This document shows positions 1-9,316 of a stretch of DNA of 64,000 bases, piece by piece. The DNA comes from [Erwinia] mediterraneensis. Its GTDB lineage: Bacteria > Pseudomonadota > Gammaproteobacteria > Enterobacterales > Enterobacteriaceae. The notes beneath the pieces are model-generated. The model was not told the origin of the DNA. It saw nothing but the letters and a program-made list of their open reading frames with translations, and searched no databases. The first letter of the stretch is position 1, and each line of letters opens with the position of its first letter. Where the stretch lies: NCBI RefSeq assembly GCF_900604315.1, contig NZ_LR026980.1:62001-126000 (forward strand). Reading direction: 5' to 3'. A program made the translations under genes and the position numbers.

Positions 1-908
1 CCCCTTCCGGCGATCCGCTTACCCGCGCCTTTGATCAGGTTTACAACAGCCTCGTCACCCTGACGCTTGCGCTGCGTGCCGGTCAGATTTTACCGCAAAA
101 CAGTGAATTCAGCCGGCTGGAGATCGACATGGCCGGGCAGCCTGAGCCGGTACGCAGCGTCATCATGGATCTTATTGCCATCGGACAGGCGCAAAGTCTG
201 CAGCAGAGTAAAGAAAACCTTGGCCGCGGCATGGCTTCCCTCGCTGTCGGTTTATGTAAAAAGGCGGTCAGCGGCAGATATCCTTTCAAACGCTCGGCGC
301 ATGAAGAGGTGGGTATTGCCGATTTCGGCAGACTCTTTGCTCCCGGCGGAGCAATGCACCATTTTTTTGAGCGTTATCTCGCCCCTTACGTAGACAACCG
401 CGGAGGACGCTGGCAGGTGAAACCTGGCAGTCAGGGCGTTGTCGGGCAGCAGACCCTCGCCGCTTTTGAAAATGCAGCGCTGATACGTGACACCTTTTTT
501 GACGCATCGGGCAAACTGGCTCTGTCGATGCTTATCCGTCCGCTCGCGTTATCCCCTGCGTTTGCCGAAGCGGTACTGGATATTGATGGCCAGCAGATTG
601 TGTACAGTCACGGCTACGTGCCGCCGGTACATATCAACTGGCCGGGGCCGAAAGGCGGCGTTTATGTGCAGCTGAGGCTGAAAACCCGTGACGGCAGGGT
701 GGAGACCCTGCGCTTTGACGGTCCCTGGGCGCTGTTCCGTTTTTATGACGCCAGTCACCCCATCACCTCTGGCGAGAAGCGGCGCGAACTGACACTGACC
801 GTAAATGGCACTGAGGCGCTTTTCCGCCTCGAACTGAGTGCGACCATGAAAGATTACCCGCTCTGGTCACGCGCCCTGACCCCGTTCCCCTGTCCGGAAT
901 CCCTTTAA
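1..908 (+). CDS. tssM: TssM (IcmF-like) type VI secretion protein, C-terminal part
   Basis: This is the 3' end of a gene that begins before the window; the frame is open from base 3 with no start needed, and the apparent ATG at 129 is internal. TssM is the inner-membrane component of the T6SS membrane complex, and its large C-terminal periplasmic region contacts TssJ and TssL. The visible ~300 residues carry the typical end of the family: a helical region followed by a beta-rich tail with LRFDGPWALFRFYDAS and a final KDYPLWSRAL segment. A small gene follows 21 bp later. Only the end of the T6SS cluster is inside the window, so completeness of the system cannot be judged. Family assignment is from recognised motifs, not from a search. 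Confidence 0.8.
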   Translation, partial: PSGDPLTRAFDQVYNSLVTLTLALRAGQILPQNSEFSRLEIDMAGQPEPVRSVIMDLIAIGQAQSLQQSKENLGRGMASLAVGLCKKAVSGRYPFKRSAHEEVGIADFGRLFAPGGAMHHFFERYLAPYVDNRGGRWQVKPGSQGVVGQQTLAAFENAALIRDTFFDASGKLALSMLIRPLALSPAFAEAVLDIDGQQIVYSHGYVPPVHINWPGPKGGVYVQLRLKTRDGRVETLRFDGPWALFRFYDASHPITSGEKRRELTLTVNGTEALFRLELSATMKDYPLWSRALTPFPCPESL

Positions 909-929
909 CCTGATAAAAGGAAATATCAC

Positions 930-1283
930 ATGCTGGATCCAAAAAAATTTCAGGCCTTTATCGCCTCGGGCACAAAAAGCGCGCAAGCTGCACAACAGGA
1001 ATTACTGGCCCCGTTCCTGCAGGGAATAGAGACCATGGAGCTATCCGGCGCGGATACGGCCAGGACCATTATTAATAACGTGAATCAGACCTGTAAACAG
1101 ATGCTGGATGAGATGAACAGCGTGTTCAGCGGCCTGCAGGAGAACGTTGATGCTCACCAGAAAATGCAAAAAGAGGAGCGGCCAAAAGATTTTGACTCAG
1201 CAATGCGCGATCTGCGCGACACGCTTGCCACTGGCTTTCCGCAAGAGATGAAGCAGTTGTTTGATAAGCTGCCTAAAATCTGA
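930..1283 (+). CDS. Small helical protein following tssM, function unknown
   Basis: A 117-residue, mostly charged and helical protein with no signal peptide or membrane segment. It starts at ATG 930 after an AAAAGGAAA ribosome site, 21 bp behind the tssM stop, so it is probably co-transcribed with the T6SS genes. The sequence is rich in Gln, Lys and Met and looks like an all-alpha protein, perhaps an adaptor or chaperone, but I do not recognise a family. Position suggests a T6SS-linked accessory role; that is inference from context only. Confidence 0.65.
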   Translation: MLDPKKFQAFIASGTKSAQAAQQELLAPFLQGIETMELSGADTARTIINNVNQTCKQMLDEMNSVFSGLQENVDAHQKMQKEERPKDFDSAMRDLRDTLATGFPQEMKQLFDKLPKI

Positions 1284-1753
1284 GGTTTTCCCTGACACCG
1301 AAACAGGATGCGTCCCGGAGAAGATCAAAGAGTCTGTGACTTGCTGAAATCACAACCGTCCTCCGGACGTTAAGGTAGTCTGGCGCTGGACCTGATAAGC
1401 GTTATTTGCGTGATACCAGTCACATCTTAACGTTGAATCCGTTCCGCCTGAAAAAAGCCTGCTAAAGTCATTAGCACTATTGCTGAATGAGGCAATATCC
1501 TGATACGCCCGTCCGGGCTTTATAGCCTGAAATCGTCCTGTTCCCTGGTGTTATTGCATACTGTTTCTCCCCCGGCGCGCCCGGGGGCCTTTTTTAGCTG
1601 AACAGCTAATCCGGTCCGGTCATCACTGTAGTCTGTTCAATCGCCCCCGGCGGAAAGTGGCAACCAGCAACAAGCTCAACGATACTGGCGTGAATAAAGA
1701 TTGCCGGTCCGGCGCAAGCCCACCCCCACGCGATAATGTTTCCGGAGAACATC
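1284..1753. other. Intergenic region after the T6SS genes
   Basis: About 470 bp with no convincing reading frame. It holds a strong rho-independent terminator at 1569-1595 and, at its right end, the ribosome site of the ytfJ-like gene. I see no RNA gene or repeat in it. Confidence 0.5.
1569..1595 (+). terminator. Rho-independent terminator
   Basis: A perfect 7-bp GC stem (CCCCCGG/CCGGGGG, loop CGCGC) at 1569-1587 is followed by CC and a run of six T. It would end transcription from the tssM direction. Confidence 0.8.
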
Positions 1754-2311
1754 ATGGCGCTGCCCGCTACTTTTGCTGTTATTGTTGCGCTTCTGCTGCC
1801 CGCAAGCACCCTGGCGCATAACTTTACTGAGGGCGCACGCGTCGCGCCGGTGGGTATTGCGGAGAACGGCGAGCTGCAATTTTCGCAGGGAAAACTGCAC
1901 TATACCCGCTGGAACAGCGCCCAGCTGACCGGCAAAGTGCGCGCGCTGCTGCATATCGCCGGCCGCCTTTCTGCTAAGGATCTCAATCTGGCGCTCACCG
2001 ACGCTATCGCTACGGCACGTCTGCCTGCCGATCGTTACCAGACCATCACGATTGTTAATACTGATGATGCCATTCCTGGCAGTGCCATCTTTGTACGTCG
2101 CGCCATCGAGAGCAGTAAAAAAACCGCCCCCGAATCGCAGTTTGTTATCGACAGCAAGGGAGAGGCAAAACGCGTCTGGGCACTGGCGGCGGGCAGCTCC
2201 GCTGTCGTGGTGCTCGATGCTGAGGGCAGAGTGCGTTTCGCCAGAGAGGGGGCGCTGACCTCTGCCGAGGTGCAGCAGGTGATCGCGCTGTTAAACAGGC
2301 TGCTGCAATAG
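1754..2311 (+). CDS. ytfJ: YtfJ-family periplasmic protein
   Basis: A 185-residue protein of the YtfJ family, a thioredoxin-fold-like periplasmic protein of uncertain function. Residues 1-20 form a Sec signal peptide ending in STLA-H. The conserved family core is clear: WNSAQLTGKVR, HIAGR, DRYQTITIVNTDDAIPG and SSAVVVLDAEGRV. I chose ATG 1754 because it has GGAG at 1744-1747; the upstream in-frame ATG at 1736 lacks a ribosome site and would weaken the signal peptide. E. coli carries ytfJ on its chromosome; here it sits between T6SS and carotenoid genes, as a single-gene unit after a terminator. Confidence 0.85.
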   Translation: MALPATFAVIVALLLPASTLAHNFTEGARVAPVGIAENGELQFSQGKLHYTRWNSAQLTGKVRALLHIAGRLSAKDLNLALTDAIATARLPADRYQTITIVNTDDAIPGSAIFVRRAIESSKKTAPESQFVIDSKGEAKRVWALAAGSSAVVVLDAEGRVRFAREGALTSAEVQQVIALLNRLLQ

Positions 2312-2478
2312 CGTTTTTTGACAGCACGGCGGGCATCCCTTTCTCGCCTTTGCCGCAGAATCAGTCGTTGTAGTCACACCCAAAGTAAATTAATCCTGGT
2401 AACCTGGCATATACCGAAGCCGCAGTCTTTACTTAGCGTTAAATACCAAAGCGGTTGCGGCAATCAGGGAAAGCGATA

Positions 2479-3384
2479 ATGACAGCCAGTGCAGAAAAAA
2501 TCTGGAATGCAGAGGATGATATGCAGGCGGTGCGTCAGGCACTGCAAGCCCGTCTTGAGCAACTGTTACCGGCAGGTGAAGAGCATGACCGGGTCAGTGC
2601 CGCGATGCGTGAAGGGGTGCTGGCTCCAGGAAAGCGTATCCGGCCACTGCTGTTGCTGCTTGCCGCGCGAGATTTGGGCTGTGACGTTCGTCATCCCGGC
2701 CTGCTCGATTTTGCCTGCGCCGTTGAGATGGTGCATGCCGCCTCGCTGATGCTTGACGATATTCCGTCCATGGATAATGCCCTGCTGCGTCGTGGCCGGC
2801 CGACCATTCATCGTCAGTTCGGCGAAAACGTCGCTATTCTGGCGGCGGTCGCCCTGCTGAGTAAAGCCTTTGGTGTGGTCGCCGATGCCCGCGAGCTCTC
2901 CGACAGTTGCCGCGCGCAGGCCGTCGCGGAGCTGTCGGCCGCGGTGGGGCAGCAAGGCCTGGTGCAGGGACAATTCCGCGATCTGAGCGAAGGGGAGCAT
3001 GAACGTTCACCCGAAGCGATCCTGACCACCAATGAGCTGAAAACCAGTATGTTGTTTGCAGCCACGCTGCAAATGGCGGCAATCGTAGCCGATGCGGCGT
3101 TGCCGGTGCGGCATAAGCTGCATTGTTTTGCCCGCGATCTGGGCCAGGCCTTTCAACTGCTCGACGATCTGGCGGACAGCCTGCCCACCACCGGTAAGGA
3201 CATCAACAAGGATGCGGGTAAGTCTACCCTGGTGGCGATAATGGGCGCTGAGGCGGCACAGCAGCAGCTGCGTGCCCACCTGCAAAGCGCCGATGCCCAT
3301 TTAGCCTGCGCCTGCGAACAGGGCGCGGCGACCCGACACTTTATGAACAGTTGGTTCAGTCAGCAACTGACCATGCTTGGCTGA
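2479..3384 (+). CDS. crtE: Geranylgeranyl diphosphate synthase CrtE
   Basis: Makes the C20 precursor geranylgeranyl diphosphate from farnesyl and isopentenyl diphosphate in the cytosol, the entry step of the carotenoid pathway. The 301 residues match the length of Pantoea CrtE. Both Asp-rich motifs of trans-prenyltransferases are present: the first as LMLDDIPSMDNALLRRGRPT, the second as QLLDDLAD. Start ATG 2479 is preceded by AGGGA at 2466-2470; the TTG at 2455 in the same frame has no ribosome site. It heads a tightly packed operon, with crtX beginning one base after its stop. No idi gene lies between crtE and crtX, which is the Pantoea ananatis-like arrangement rather than the P. agglomerans-like one. 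Confidence 0.95.
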   Translation: MTASAEKIWNAEDDMQAVRQALQARLEQLLPAGEEHDRVSAAMREGVLAPGKRIRPLLLLLAARDLGCDVRHPGLLDFACAVEMVHAASLMLDDIPSMDNALLRRGRPTIHRQFGENVAILAAVALLSKAFGVVADARELSDSCRAQAVAELSAAVGQQGLVQGQFRDLSEGEHERSPEAILTTNELKTSMLFAATLQMAAIVADAALPVRHKLHCFARDLGQAFQLLDDLADSLPTTGKDINKDAGKSTLVAIMGAEAAQQQLRAHLQSADAHLACACEQGAATRHFMNSWFSQQLTMLG

Positions 3385-3385
3385 T

Positions 3386-4669
3386 ATGAGCCATTACGCT
3401 GTTATTGCACCACCGCTTTACAGTCACTTCAGCGCGCTGCAGGCGCTTGCCTGCACGCTGCTGGCGCGTGGTCATCAAATCACCTTTATCCATCAGTCGG
3501 ACGCGCGCAATCTGCTCAGCGATACGCGTATCGGCTTTCATGTAGTAGGGAGAGACAGCCACCCGCCCGGCTCGCTGGCACGCACCCTGCGTCGGCTGGC
3601 GAGTCCGTCCGGTCTGCTGATACACCGGGTGATCAATGATCTTGCCAGCACCACGGAGATGCTGTGTTGCGCGTTACCGGAAGCCATTGCACAGCTGGAG
3701 GTAGAGGGTCTGATTGTTGATCAGATGGAGGCGGCCGGCGGGCTGGTAGCTGAGGCGCTGGGATTACCCTTTGTTTCGGTGGCCTGTGCGTTGCCCGTCA
3801 ATCGCGAGCCTGGCCTGCCGCTGCCGGTGATGCCATTTAACTACGCCACCGATGAACGGGCAAGACGACTCTATGACATGAGCAGCCGCGTGCATGACTG
3901 GCTGATGCGCCGCCAGGGAGCGGTGATCGCGCAGCACGCCCGGCGTTTTGGCCTGCCGCCCCGCCAGGCACTGCATGAATGTCTCTCCCCGCTGGCGCAG
4001 ATCAGTCAGACTCTACCTCTCTTCGATTTCCCGCGGCACCAGCTGCCCGCCTGTTACCATGCGCCCGGCCCGCTGCGTGTTCCTGCCCTCTCCTCGCCTC
4101 AGCCAATGCCCTGGCCTGGCGGGTCAGCAACGCCGCGGGTTTACGCTTCGCTGGGCACGTTACAGGGTCACCGTTTTGCTTTGTTCCGTACCTTCGCGCG
4201 CGCCTGCCGCCGCGCTGGCGCGTCGCTGGTGGTGGCTCATTGTGGCGGCCTTACCCCACAGCAGGAGGAGGCGCTGCGCAGGGAGGGCGCCGCCTGGGTG
4301 ACCGATTTCGTTGACCAGCCCGCAATACTGGCGCAGGCGCAGGTCGTTATTACGCACGGCGGGCTGAACACGGTCATGGATGCCATTACCCACCGCGTCC
4401 CGATTCTGTGCGTGCCGATCGCCTTCGATCAGCCAGGGGTCGCGGCACGGGTGGTCTACAGCGGCATTGGCCGCCGCATTTCGCGCTTCGCCAGCAGCAA
4501 GCTTGTTGCCGATCATTTACACGCCTTACTGACGGATGATCGCTACCAGCGGCAGCTAGCTGCGGCGCAACAGCAGCTCCGCCACGCCGGGGGCGTGGAA
4601 AAAGCGGCAGATATCGTCGAGCGCGCGCTCGGCACGCAACAGCCGGTTCTGGCGGAGACGCAGCTGTGA
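3386..4669 (+). CDS. crtX: Zeaxanthin glucosyltransferase CrtX
   Basis: Transfers glucose from UDP-glucose to the hydroxyls of zeaxanthin, giving the mono- and diglucoside. The 427-residue protein is a GT1-type two-domain UDP-glycosyltransferase; the N-terminal acceptor domain begins HYAVIAPPLYSHFSAL and the C-terminal nucleotide-sugar signature THGGLNTVMDAITHRVPILCVPIAFDQ is split around residues 328-355. ATG 3386 lies one base after the crtE stop, so translation is probably coupled. Its stop overlaps the GTG start of crtY (GTGA). The presence of crtX predicts a glycosylated yellow pigment. Confidence 0.95.
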   Translation: MSHYAVIAPPLYSHFSALQALACTLLARGHQITFIHQSDARNLLSDTRIGFHVVGRDSHPPGSLARTLRRLASPSGLLIHRVINDLASTTEMLCCALPEAIAQLEVEGLIVDQMEAAGGLVAEALGLPFVSVACALPVNREPGLPLPVMPFNYATDERARRLYDMSSRVHDWLMRRQGAVIAQHARRFGLPPRQALHECLSPLAQISQTLPLFDFPRHQLPACYHAPGPLRVPALSSPQPMPWPGGSATPRVYASLGTLQGHRFALFRTFARACRRAGASLVVAHCGGLTPQQEEALRREGAAWVTDFVDQPAILAQAQVVITHGGLNTVMDAITHRVPILCVPIAFDQPGVAARVVYSGIGRRISRFASSKLVADHLHALLTDDRYQRQLAAAQQQLRHAGGVEKAADIVERALGTQQPVLAETQL

Positions 4670-5835
4670 GACGTCACTGGGATCTCATTCTGGTCGGCGC
4701 CGGACTGGCCAATGGCCTGATCGCCTGGCGCTTACGTCAGCGTCAGCCGCAACTGAAGGTGCTGATGCTGGAAGCTGGCCCACAGGCAGGCGGCAACCAT
4801 ACCTGGTCCTTTCATCAGGCCGATCTTCGCCCTGAACAACACGCCTGGATCGCGCCGCTGGTGGCACATCGCTGGGAAGGTTATGACGTCCGCTTTCCTC
4901 AGCGGGTGCGTACTTTACCCGGCGGCTACCTGAGCGTGAGCGCGGAACGTTTTGCTCAGGTCATGCGTCAGGCGCTGGGAGAGAATTTACTGACCGGTTG
5001 TCCGGTGGCAGAGGTAACGCCTGCCCAGATACAGCTGGTCAGCGGCGAAACCTTCAGCGCCGCTACGGTGATTGACGGGCGCGGTTACCAGCCTGATCCC
5101 GCGCTCACCGTGGGTTTTCAGGCCTTTCTGGGGCAACAGTGGCAACTGAGTCACCCGCACGGTCTGACACGCCCAATACTGATGGACGCCACCGTGGATC
5201 AGCTGCAGGGCTTTCGCTTTATCTATACCCTGCCGCTGTCGGCTGATACCTTACTGATTGAGGATACGCGTTATACCGATGGCGCCCGGCTCGACGCTGA
5301 ACAGGCGCGTCAGCAGATCGCCCGCTATGCTGAGCGCCAGGGCTGGCTGCTGGATAAACTGCAACGTGAAGAGCATGGCAGTCTGGCGATTACGCTGAGC
5401 GGTGAGCCTGACGCCTTCTGGGCGCAACGACAGGGGCAGCCGTGCAGCGGTCTGCGTGCCGGACTGTTCCATCCTACCACCGGCTATTCGCTGCCGCAGG
5501 CGGTGGCGCTGGCAGAGCGCATTGCGGCGCAGAGCGTGCTGAGCCATGAGGTGCTGTTTGCCCTGATTCAGCGCTATGCCCGCCGGCAGTGGCAGCAGCA
5601 GCGCTTTTTCCGCATTCTCAATCGTATGCTCTTTCTCGCCGGGCAGCCCGATCAGCGCTGGCAGGTGATGCAACATTTTTACCGCCTTGATGAGGGCGTG
5701 ATCGACCGCTTCTACGCGGGTCAACTTACCCTGGCTGATAAGGCGCGCATCCTGACAGGCAAACCACCGGTCCCGGTACGCGCGGCGATTCAGGCCATAC
5801 TCAAACTACATTCCCGGCTACGAGCGCCATTATGA
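4666..5835 (+). CDS. crtY: Lycopene beta-cyclase CrtY
   Basis: Cyclises both ends of lycopene to give beta-carotene. The 389-residue flavoprotein opens with the dinucleotide-binding segment LILVGAGLANGLIAWRL and retains the GGNHTWSFH region typical of the bacterial CrtY family. Translation starts at GTG 4666, which overlaps the crtX stop by 4 bp, and the gene ends in an ATGA overlap with crtI. Length fits the family (about 380-390). Confidence 0.95.
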   Translation: MRRHWDLILVGAGLANGLIAWRLRQRQPQLKVLMLEAGPQAGGNHTWSFHQADLRPEQHAWIAPLVAHRWEGYDVRFPQRVRTLPGGYLSVSAERFAQVMRQALGENLLTGCPVAEVTPAQIQLVSGETFSAATVIDGRGYQPDPALTVGFQAFLGQQWQLSHPHGLTRPILMDATVDQLQGFRFIYTLPLSADTLLIEDTRYTDGARLDAEQARQQIARYAERQGWLLDKLQREEHGSLAITLSGEPDAFWAQRQGQPCSGLRAGLFHPTTGYSLPQAVALAERIAAQSVLSHEVLFALIQRYARRQWQQQRFFRILNRMLFLAGQPDQRWQVMQHFYRLDEGVIDRFYAGQLTLADKARILTGKPPVPVRAAIQAILKLHSRLRAPL

Positions 5836-7313
5836 AAAGAACTATCGTTATCGGGGCCGGTTTTGGCGGCCTGGCCCTGGCCATTCGGTTACAGGCAAAT
5901 GGCATTCCCGTTACCCTGCTCGAACAGCGTGATAAGCCAGGCGGTCGCGCTTATGTTTATCAGGATCAGGGATTTACCTTCGACGCTGGCCCGACGGTGA
6001 TTACCGATCCCTCTGCCATTGAAGCGTTGTTTACCCTGGCGGGCAAACGTATGAGCGACTACGTTGAACTGCTGCCGGTTACGCCGTTCTACCGGCTCTG
6101 CTGGGAATCCGGCAAGGTGCTGGATTACGATAACGATCAGCAACGGCTTGAGCAGCAGATTGCCCGCTTTAATCCGCATGATGTTGCCGGTTATCAGCGC
6201 TTCCTGGAGTATTCCCGCGCCGTGTTTAAAGAGGGCTATCTGAAACTGGGCACGGTGCCTTTTCTCTCTTTCCGCGACATGCTGCGCGCCGGTCCGCAGC
6301 TGGCGCGTCTGCAGGCCTGGCGCAGCGTCTACAGCAAAGTCGCCGAATTTATTGAGGATGAGCATCTGCGGCAGGCGTTCTCTTTTCACTCGCTGCTGGT
6401 AGGCGGCAACCCCTTTGCAACCTCGTCGATCTATACGCTGATTCACGCCCTGGAACGCGAATGGGGCGTCTGGTTTGCCCGCGGCGGCACCGGCGCGCTG
6501 GTGCAGGCGCTGGTGCGTCTGTTTCAGGATCTGGGGGGTGAACTGGTGCTGAACGCGCCGGTGGGTCGTCTGGAGATGCACGGCGATCGGGTCAGTGGCG
6601 TCACCCTGCAAGACGGGCGTCGCTTCGATTGTACAGCAGTCGCCTCTAACGCTGACGTGGTGCATACCTATGACAAGTTGCTCGGCCATCATCCCGCCGG
6701 TCAGGCACGGGCACGTACCCTGAAGCGCAAACGCATGAGCAACTCGCTGTTTGTGCTCTACTTTGGCCTGAATCATCATCACGATCATCTGGCGCACCAT
6801 ACCGTGTGCTTTGGCCCGCGTTATCGCGAACTGATTGACGATATCTTTCACAGCCAGCATCTGGCAGAAGATTTCTCGCTCTATCTGCATGCGCCCTGTA
6901 CCACCGATCCCTCGCTCGCTCCGCCCGGCTGCGGCAGTTATTACGTCCTGGCACCGGTGCCTCATCTGGGTACCGCCAATCTGGACTGGGCGCAGGAAGG
7001 GCCGCGCCTGCGGGATCGTATTTTCAGCTATCTGGAGCAGTACTATATGCCCGGCCTGCACCAGCAATTAGTGACCCAGCGGATGTTTACGCCTTTTGAC
7101 TTCCGCGATGAGCTGGGCGCCCATCTGGGCTCCGCCTTTTCCATCGAGCCGATACTGACGCAGAGCGCCTGGTTCCGTCCCCACAACCGCGATGATCAGA
7201 TCGCCAATCTCTATCTGGTCGGCGCCGGGACCCATCCGGGCGCCGGGGTGCCGGGGGTCATTGGCTCCGCCAAAGCCACCGCCTCGCTGATGCTGGAGGA
7301 TCTGACGCCATGA
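5832..7313 (+). CDS. crtI: Phytoene desaturase CrtI
   Basis: Performs the four desaturations from phytoene to all-trans lycopene using FAD. The 493 residues match the family. The N-terminal FAD-binding motif IVIGAGFGGLALAIRL with GGRAYVYQDQGFTFDAGPTV follows at once, and the carotenoid-oxidoreductase signature near the C-terminus reads LVGAGTHPGAGVPGVIGSAK. Both borders are ATGA overlaps, so crtY-crtI-crtB are translationally coupled. Confidence 0.97.
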   Translation: MKRTIVIGAGFGGLALAIRLQANGIPVTLLEQRDKPGGRAYVYQDQGFTFDAGPTVITDPSAIEALFTLAGKRMSDYVELLPVTPFYRLCWESGKVLDYDNDQQRLEQQIARFNPHDVAGYQRFLEYSRAVFKEGYLKLGTVPFLSFRDMLRAGPQLARLQAWRSVYSKVAEFIEDEHLRQAFSFHSLLVGGNPFATSSIYTLIHALEREWGVWFARGGTGALVQALVRLFQDLGGELVLNAPVGRLEMHGDRVSGVTLQDGRRFDCTAVASNADVVHTYDKLLGHHPAGQARARTLKRKRMSNSLFVLYFGLNHHHDHLAHHTVCFGPRYRELIDDIFHSQHLAEDFSLYLHAPCTTDPSLAPPGCGSYYVLAPVPHLGTANLDWAQEGPRLRDRIFSYLEQYYMPGLHQQLVTQRMFTPFDFRDELGAHLGSAFSIEPILTQSAWFRPHNRDDQIANLYLVGAGTHPGAGVPGVIGSAKATASLMLEDLTP

Positions 7314-8236
7314 GTGACGCCTTTGCTGACCAGCTGACCCGCACCATGGCGGTGGGTTCGAAAAGTTTTGCCACTGCGGCAAAGCTGTTTGATGCTCGCA
7401 CCCGACGCAGCACGCTGATGCTCTACGCCTGGTGCCGCCACTGCGACGATGTTATTGATGGACAAACGCTGGGTTTTGCCGATCCGGTCGCCGCCGGTGA
7501 CTCTGCGGAAGCGCGCCTGTTGCGGTTACAGACCCTGACCCGTCGCGCCTGCGCGGGAGAATCGATGAGCGAGCCTGCCTTTATCGCCTTTCAGCAGGTG
7601 GCGCAGCGGCATGCTATCCCACAGCAGCAGGCGTTCGATCATCTGGAAGGCTTTGCAATGGATGTGCGTGATGAGCACTACGAAACGCTGGAGGATACGC
7701 TGCGCTACTGCTATCACGTGGCGGGCGTTGTCGGCCTGATGATGGCGCGCGTCATGGGGGTGCGTGATGAGGCTGTGCTCGACCGCGCCTGCGATCTGGG
7801 GCTGGCTTTTCAGCTGACCAATATTGCCCGTGATATCGTTGAAGATGCCCGCGTCGGACGCTGCTACCTGCCTGCGCGCTGGCTGGCTGAGGCGGGACTC
7901 AACAGGAATAATTTTGCCGATCCCGCGCACCGCGCTGCGCTGTCCCGGGTCGCCGCGCGCCTGGTCGCGGCGGCGGAACCCTATTACGCCTCGGCACGCG
8001 CCGGCATTAGCCATCTGCCGCTGCGTTCCGCCTGGGCCATCGCCACCGCACGCGGCGTCTATCGCGCCATCGGAATGAAAGTCTCTCATGCCGGTGAACA
8101 CGCCTGGGATCGTCGTCAGGGTACCAGCCGGGCGGAAAAGCTTACCCTACTGCTTTCCGGCGCCGGGCTGGCGCTCAGTTCGCGGGCGGCGTCCGCTCCG
8201 GCGCGTCCGGCCGGGCTCTGGCAGCGTCCCCGTTAA
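7310..8236 (+). CDS. crtB: Phytoene synthase CrtB
   Basis: Condenses two geranylgeranyl diphosphates to phytoene. The 308-residue protein has the two Asp-rich motifs of squalene/phytoene synthases, CRHCDDVID near residue 45 and NIARDIVEDA near residue 168, plus the YCYHVAGVVGLMMARVMG signature. It begins in a 4-bp overlap with crtI and closes the crtE-X-Y-I-B operon. Its last 62 bp overlap the 3' end of the opposing crtZ gene. Confidence 0.97.
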   Translation: MSDAFADQLTRTMAVGSKSFATAAKLFDARTRRSTLMLYAWCRHCDDVIDGQTLGFADPVAAGDSAEARLLRLQTLTRRACAGESMSEPAFIAFQQVAQRHAIPQQQAFDHLEGFAMDVRDEHYETLEDTLRYCYHVAGVVGLMMARVMGVRDEAVLDRACDLGLAFQLTNIARDIVEDARVGRCYLPARWLAEAGLNRNNFADPAHRAALSRVAARLVAAAEPYYASARAGISHLPLRSAWAIATARGVYRAIGMKVSHAGEHAWDRRQGTSRAEKLTLLLSGAGLALSSRAASAPARPAGLWQRPR

Positions 8237-8708
8237 CCTTTTTGCCCTGCTGCGCCCGTAACGCCGCCTGCAGTTTGGGCAATGGCGGCGCATAGAGAAA
8301 ACCGAAGGAGACGCACCCTTCGCGCCCCCGGACCGCATGATGCAGGCGATGCGCCATATATAAACGCTTCAGATAGCCCCGGCGTGGGATGTAACGAAAT
8401 GGCCAGCGCTGATGGACCAGACCATCATGGACAATAAAGTAGAGCGCCCCGTAAGCGGTCATCCCGCCGCCAATCCACTGTAACGGCCAGTAGCCCGCGG
8501 TGCCGAGCGCAACCAACAGGATCGCCAGACCGGCAAAAAGCACAGCATAGAGATCGTTTAATTCAAACCCGCCTTTGTGGGGCTTATGGTGTGAATGGTG
8601 CCAGCCCCACCCCCAGCCGTGCATGATGTATTTGTGCGACAGCGCCGCCACGATCTCCATGCAGGCCACGGTGGCCAGCAGGATTAACATATTGCACAGG
8701 ACGATCAT
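8175..8708 (-). CDS. crtZ: Beta-carotene hydroxylase CrtZ
   Basis: Membrane di-iron enzyme that hydroxylates the beta-rings of beta-carotene to zeaxanthin. The four conserved histidine clusters are visible: HKYIMHG, HHSHH, HDGLVHQRW and HRLHH, and hydrophobic segments lie between them. I chose ATG 8708 (177 residues) because AGGAGA lies at 8713-8718; the longer frame to 8756 adds residues absent from known CrtZ. The gene faces crtB and its C-terminal 20 codons overlap the end of crtB antisense. The Ala/Pro/Arg-rich tail after residue 155 is the variable part of the family. Confidence 0.95.
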   Translation of the reverse strand: MIVLCNMLILLATVACMEIVAALSHKYIMHGWGWGWHHSHHKPHKGGFELNDLYAVLFAGLAILLVALGTAGYWPLQWIGGGMTAYGALYFIVHDGLVHQRWPFRYIPRRGYLKRLYMAHRLHHAVRGREGCVSFGFLYAPPLPKLQAALRAQQGKKVNGDAARARPDAPERTPPAN

Positions 8709-8813
8709 CGTTTCTCCTGATACCAACAACAGCGGTTTATCCGCCGACAAAGGCATTTTCCATGCCCTTAGCGTAGCGGATAGTCCCCTGTTGTGCCTGT
8801 CTGGCGTGCAGGT

Positions 8814-9305
8814 TCAGTGACGCATCGCTGCCTGCTGTCGGCGTTTCGCAACTGCCTCTGCTTTGGTTGTGTTACTGGCATAGATAAAAAATAAGGCGAT
8901 TCCCAGACAGATAACGGCCCCCAGGCGGTTCAGCGAAAAAGGTATCGTCGCATTACCCAGCCAGCCGAAGTGGTCAATCAGCATACTCATCGCCAGCTGG
9001 CCAAAGATCACCGCAACAGTCGCCACCGCCGTACCGATGCGCTGCACGGCCAGCACCATGATGACAATATAAGGCACGCCACACAGTGCCCCGAGTAGCT
9101 GCCATTTCGGCATATCCAGCAGGGTCAGCGCTTGCCTGGGTTCAAAAAAGAAAATCAGCAGTGCAGTCACCAGCGCGCCCACAGAAAACGTCAGAAAAGC
9201 GCTGCGCAATACGCCCACCCGGCTGCCCAGCTGGCCGTTAATCGTCGCCTGCACGCTGAGTAAAGCGCCGCCCAGCACCGCCAGAATAATCATCAGAACC
9301 GTCAC
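8814..9305 (-). CDS. YdcZ/DUF606-family membrane transporter (second of pair)
   Basis: A 163-residue integral membrane protein of the small DMT-superfamily group DUF606 (YdcZ-like), with about five hydrophobic segments and the repeated GGxLLSVQATINGQLG start typical of the family. It starts at GTG 9305 behind a strong AGGGGGAGA site and lies 11 bp after a second, similar gene. Such pairs are thought to act as heteromeric small-molecule exporters, but the substrate is unknown. A LysR regulator is divergently oriented upstream. Confidence 0.8.
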   Translation of the reverse strand: MTVLMIILAVLGGALLSVQATINGQLGSRVGVLRSAFLTFSVGALVTALLIFFFEPRQALTLLDMPKWQLLGALCGVPYIVIMVLAVQRIGTAVATVAVIFGQLAMSMLIDHFGWLGNATIPFSLNRLGAVICLGIALFFIYASNTTKAEAVAKRRQQAAMRH

Positions 9306-9316
9306 TTTTCTCCCCC

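Noticed and set aside
5889..7067. 392-codon frame antisense to crtI
   Set aside because: High-GC shadow frame opposite a certain gene; no family and no ribosome site.
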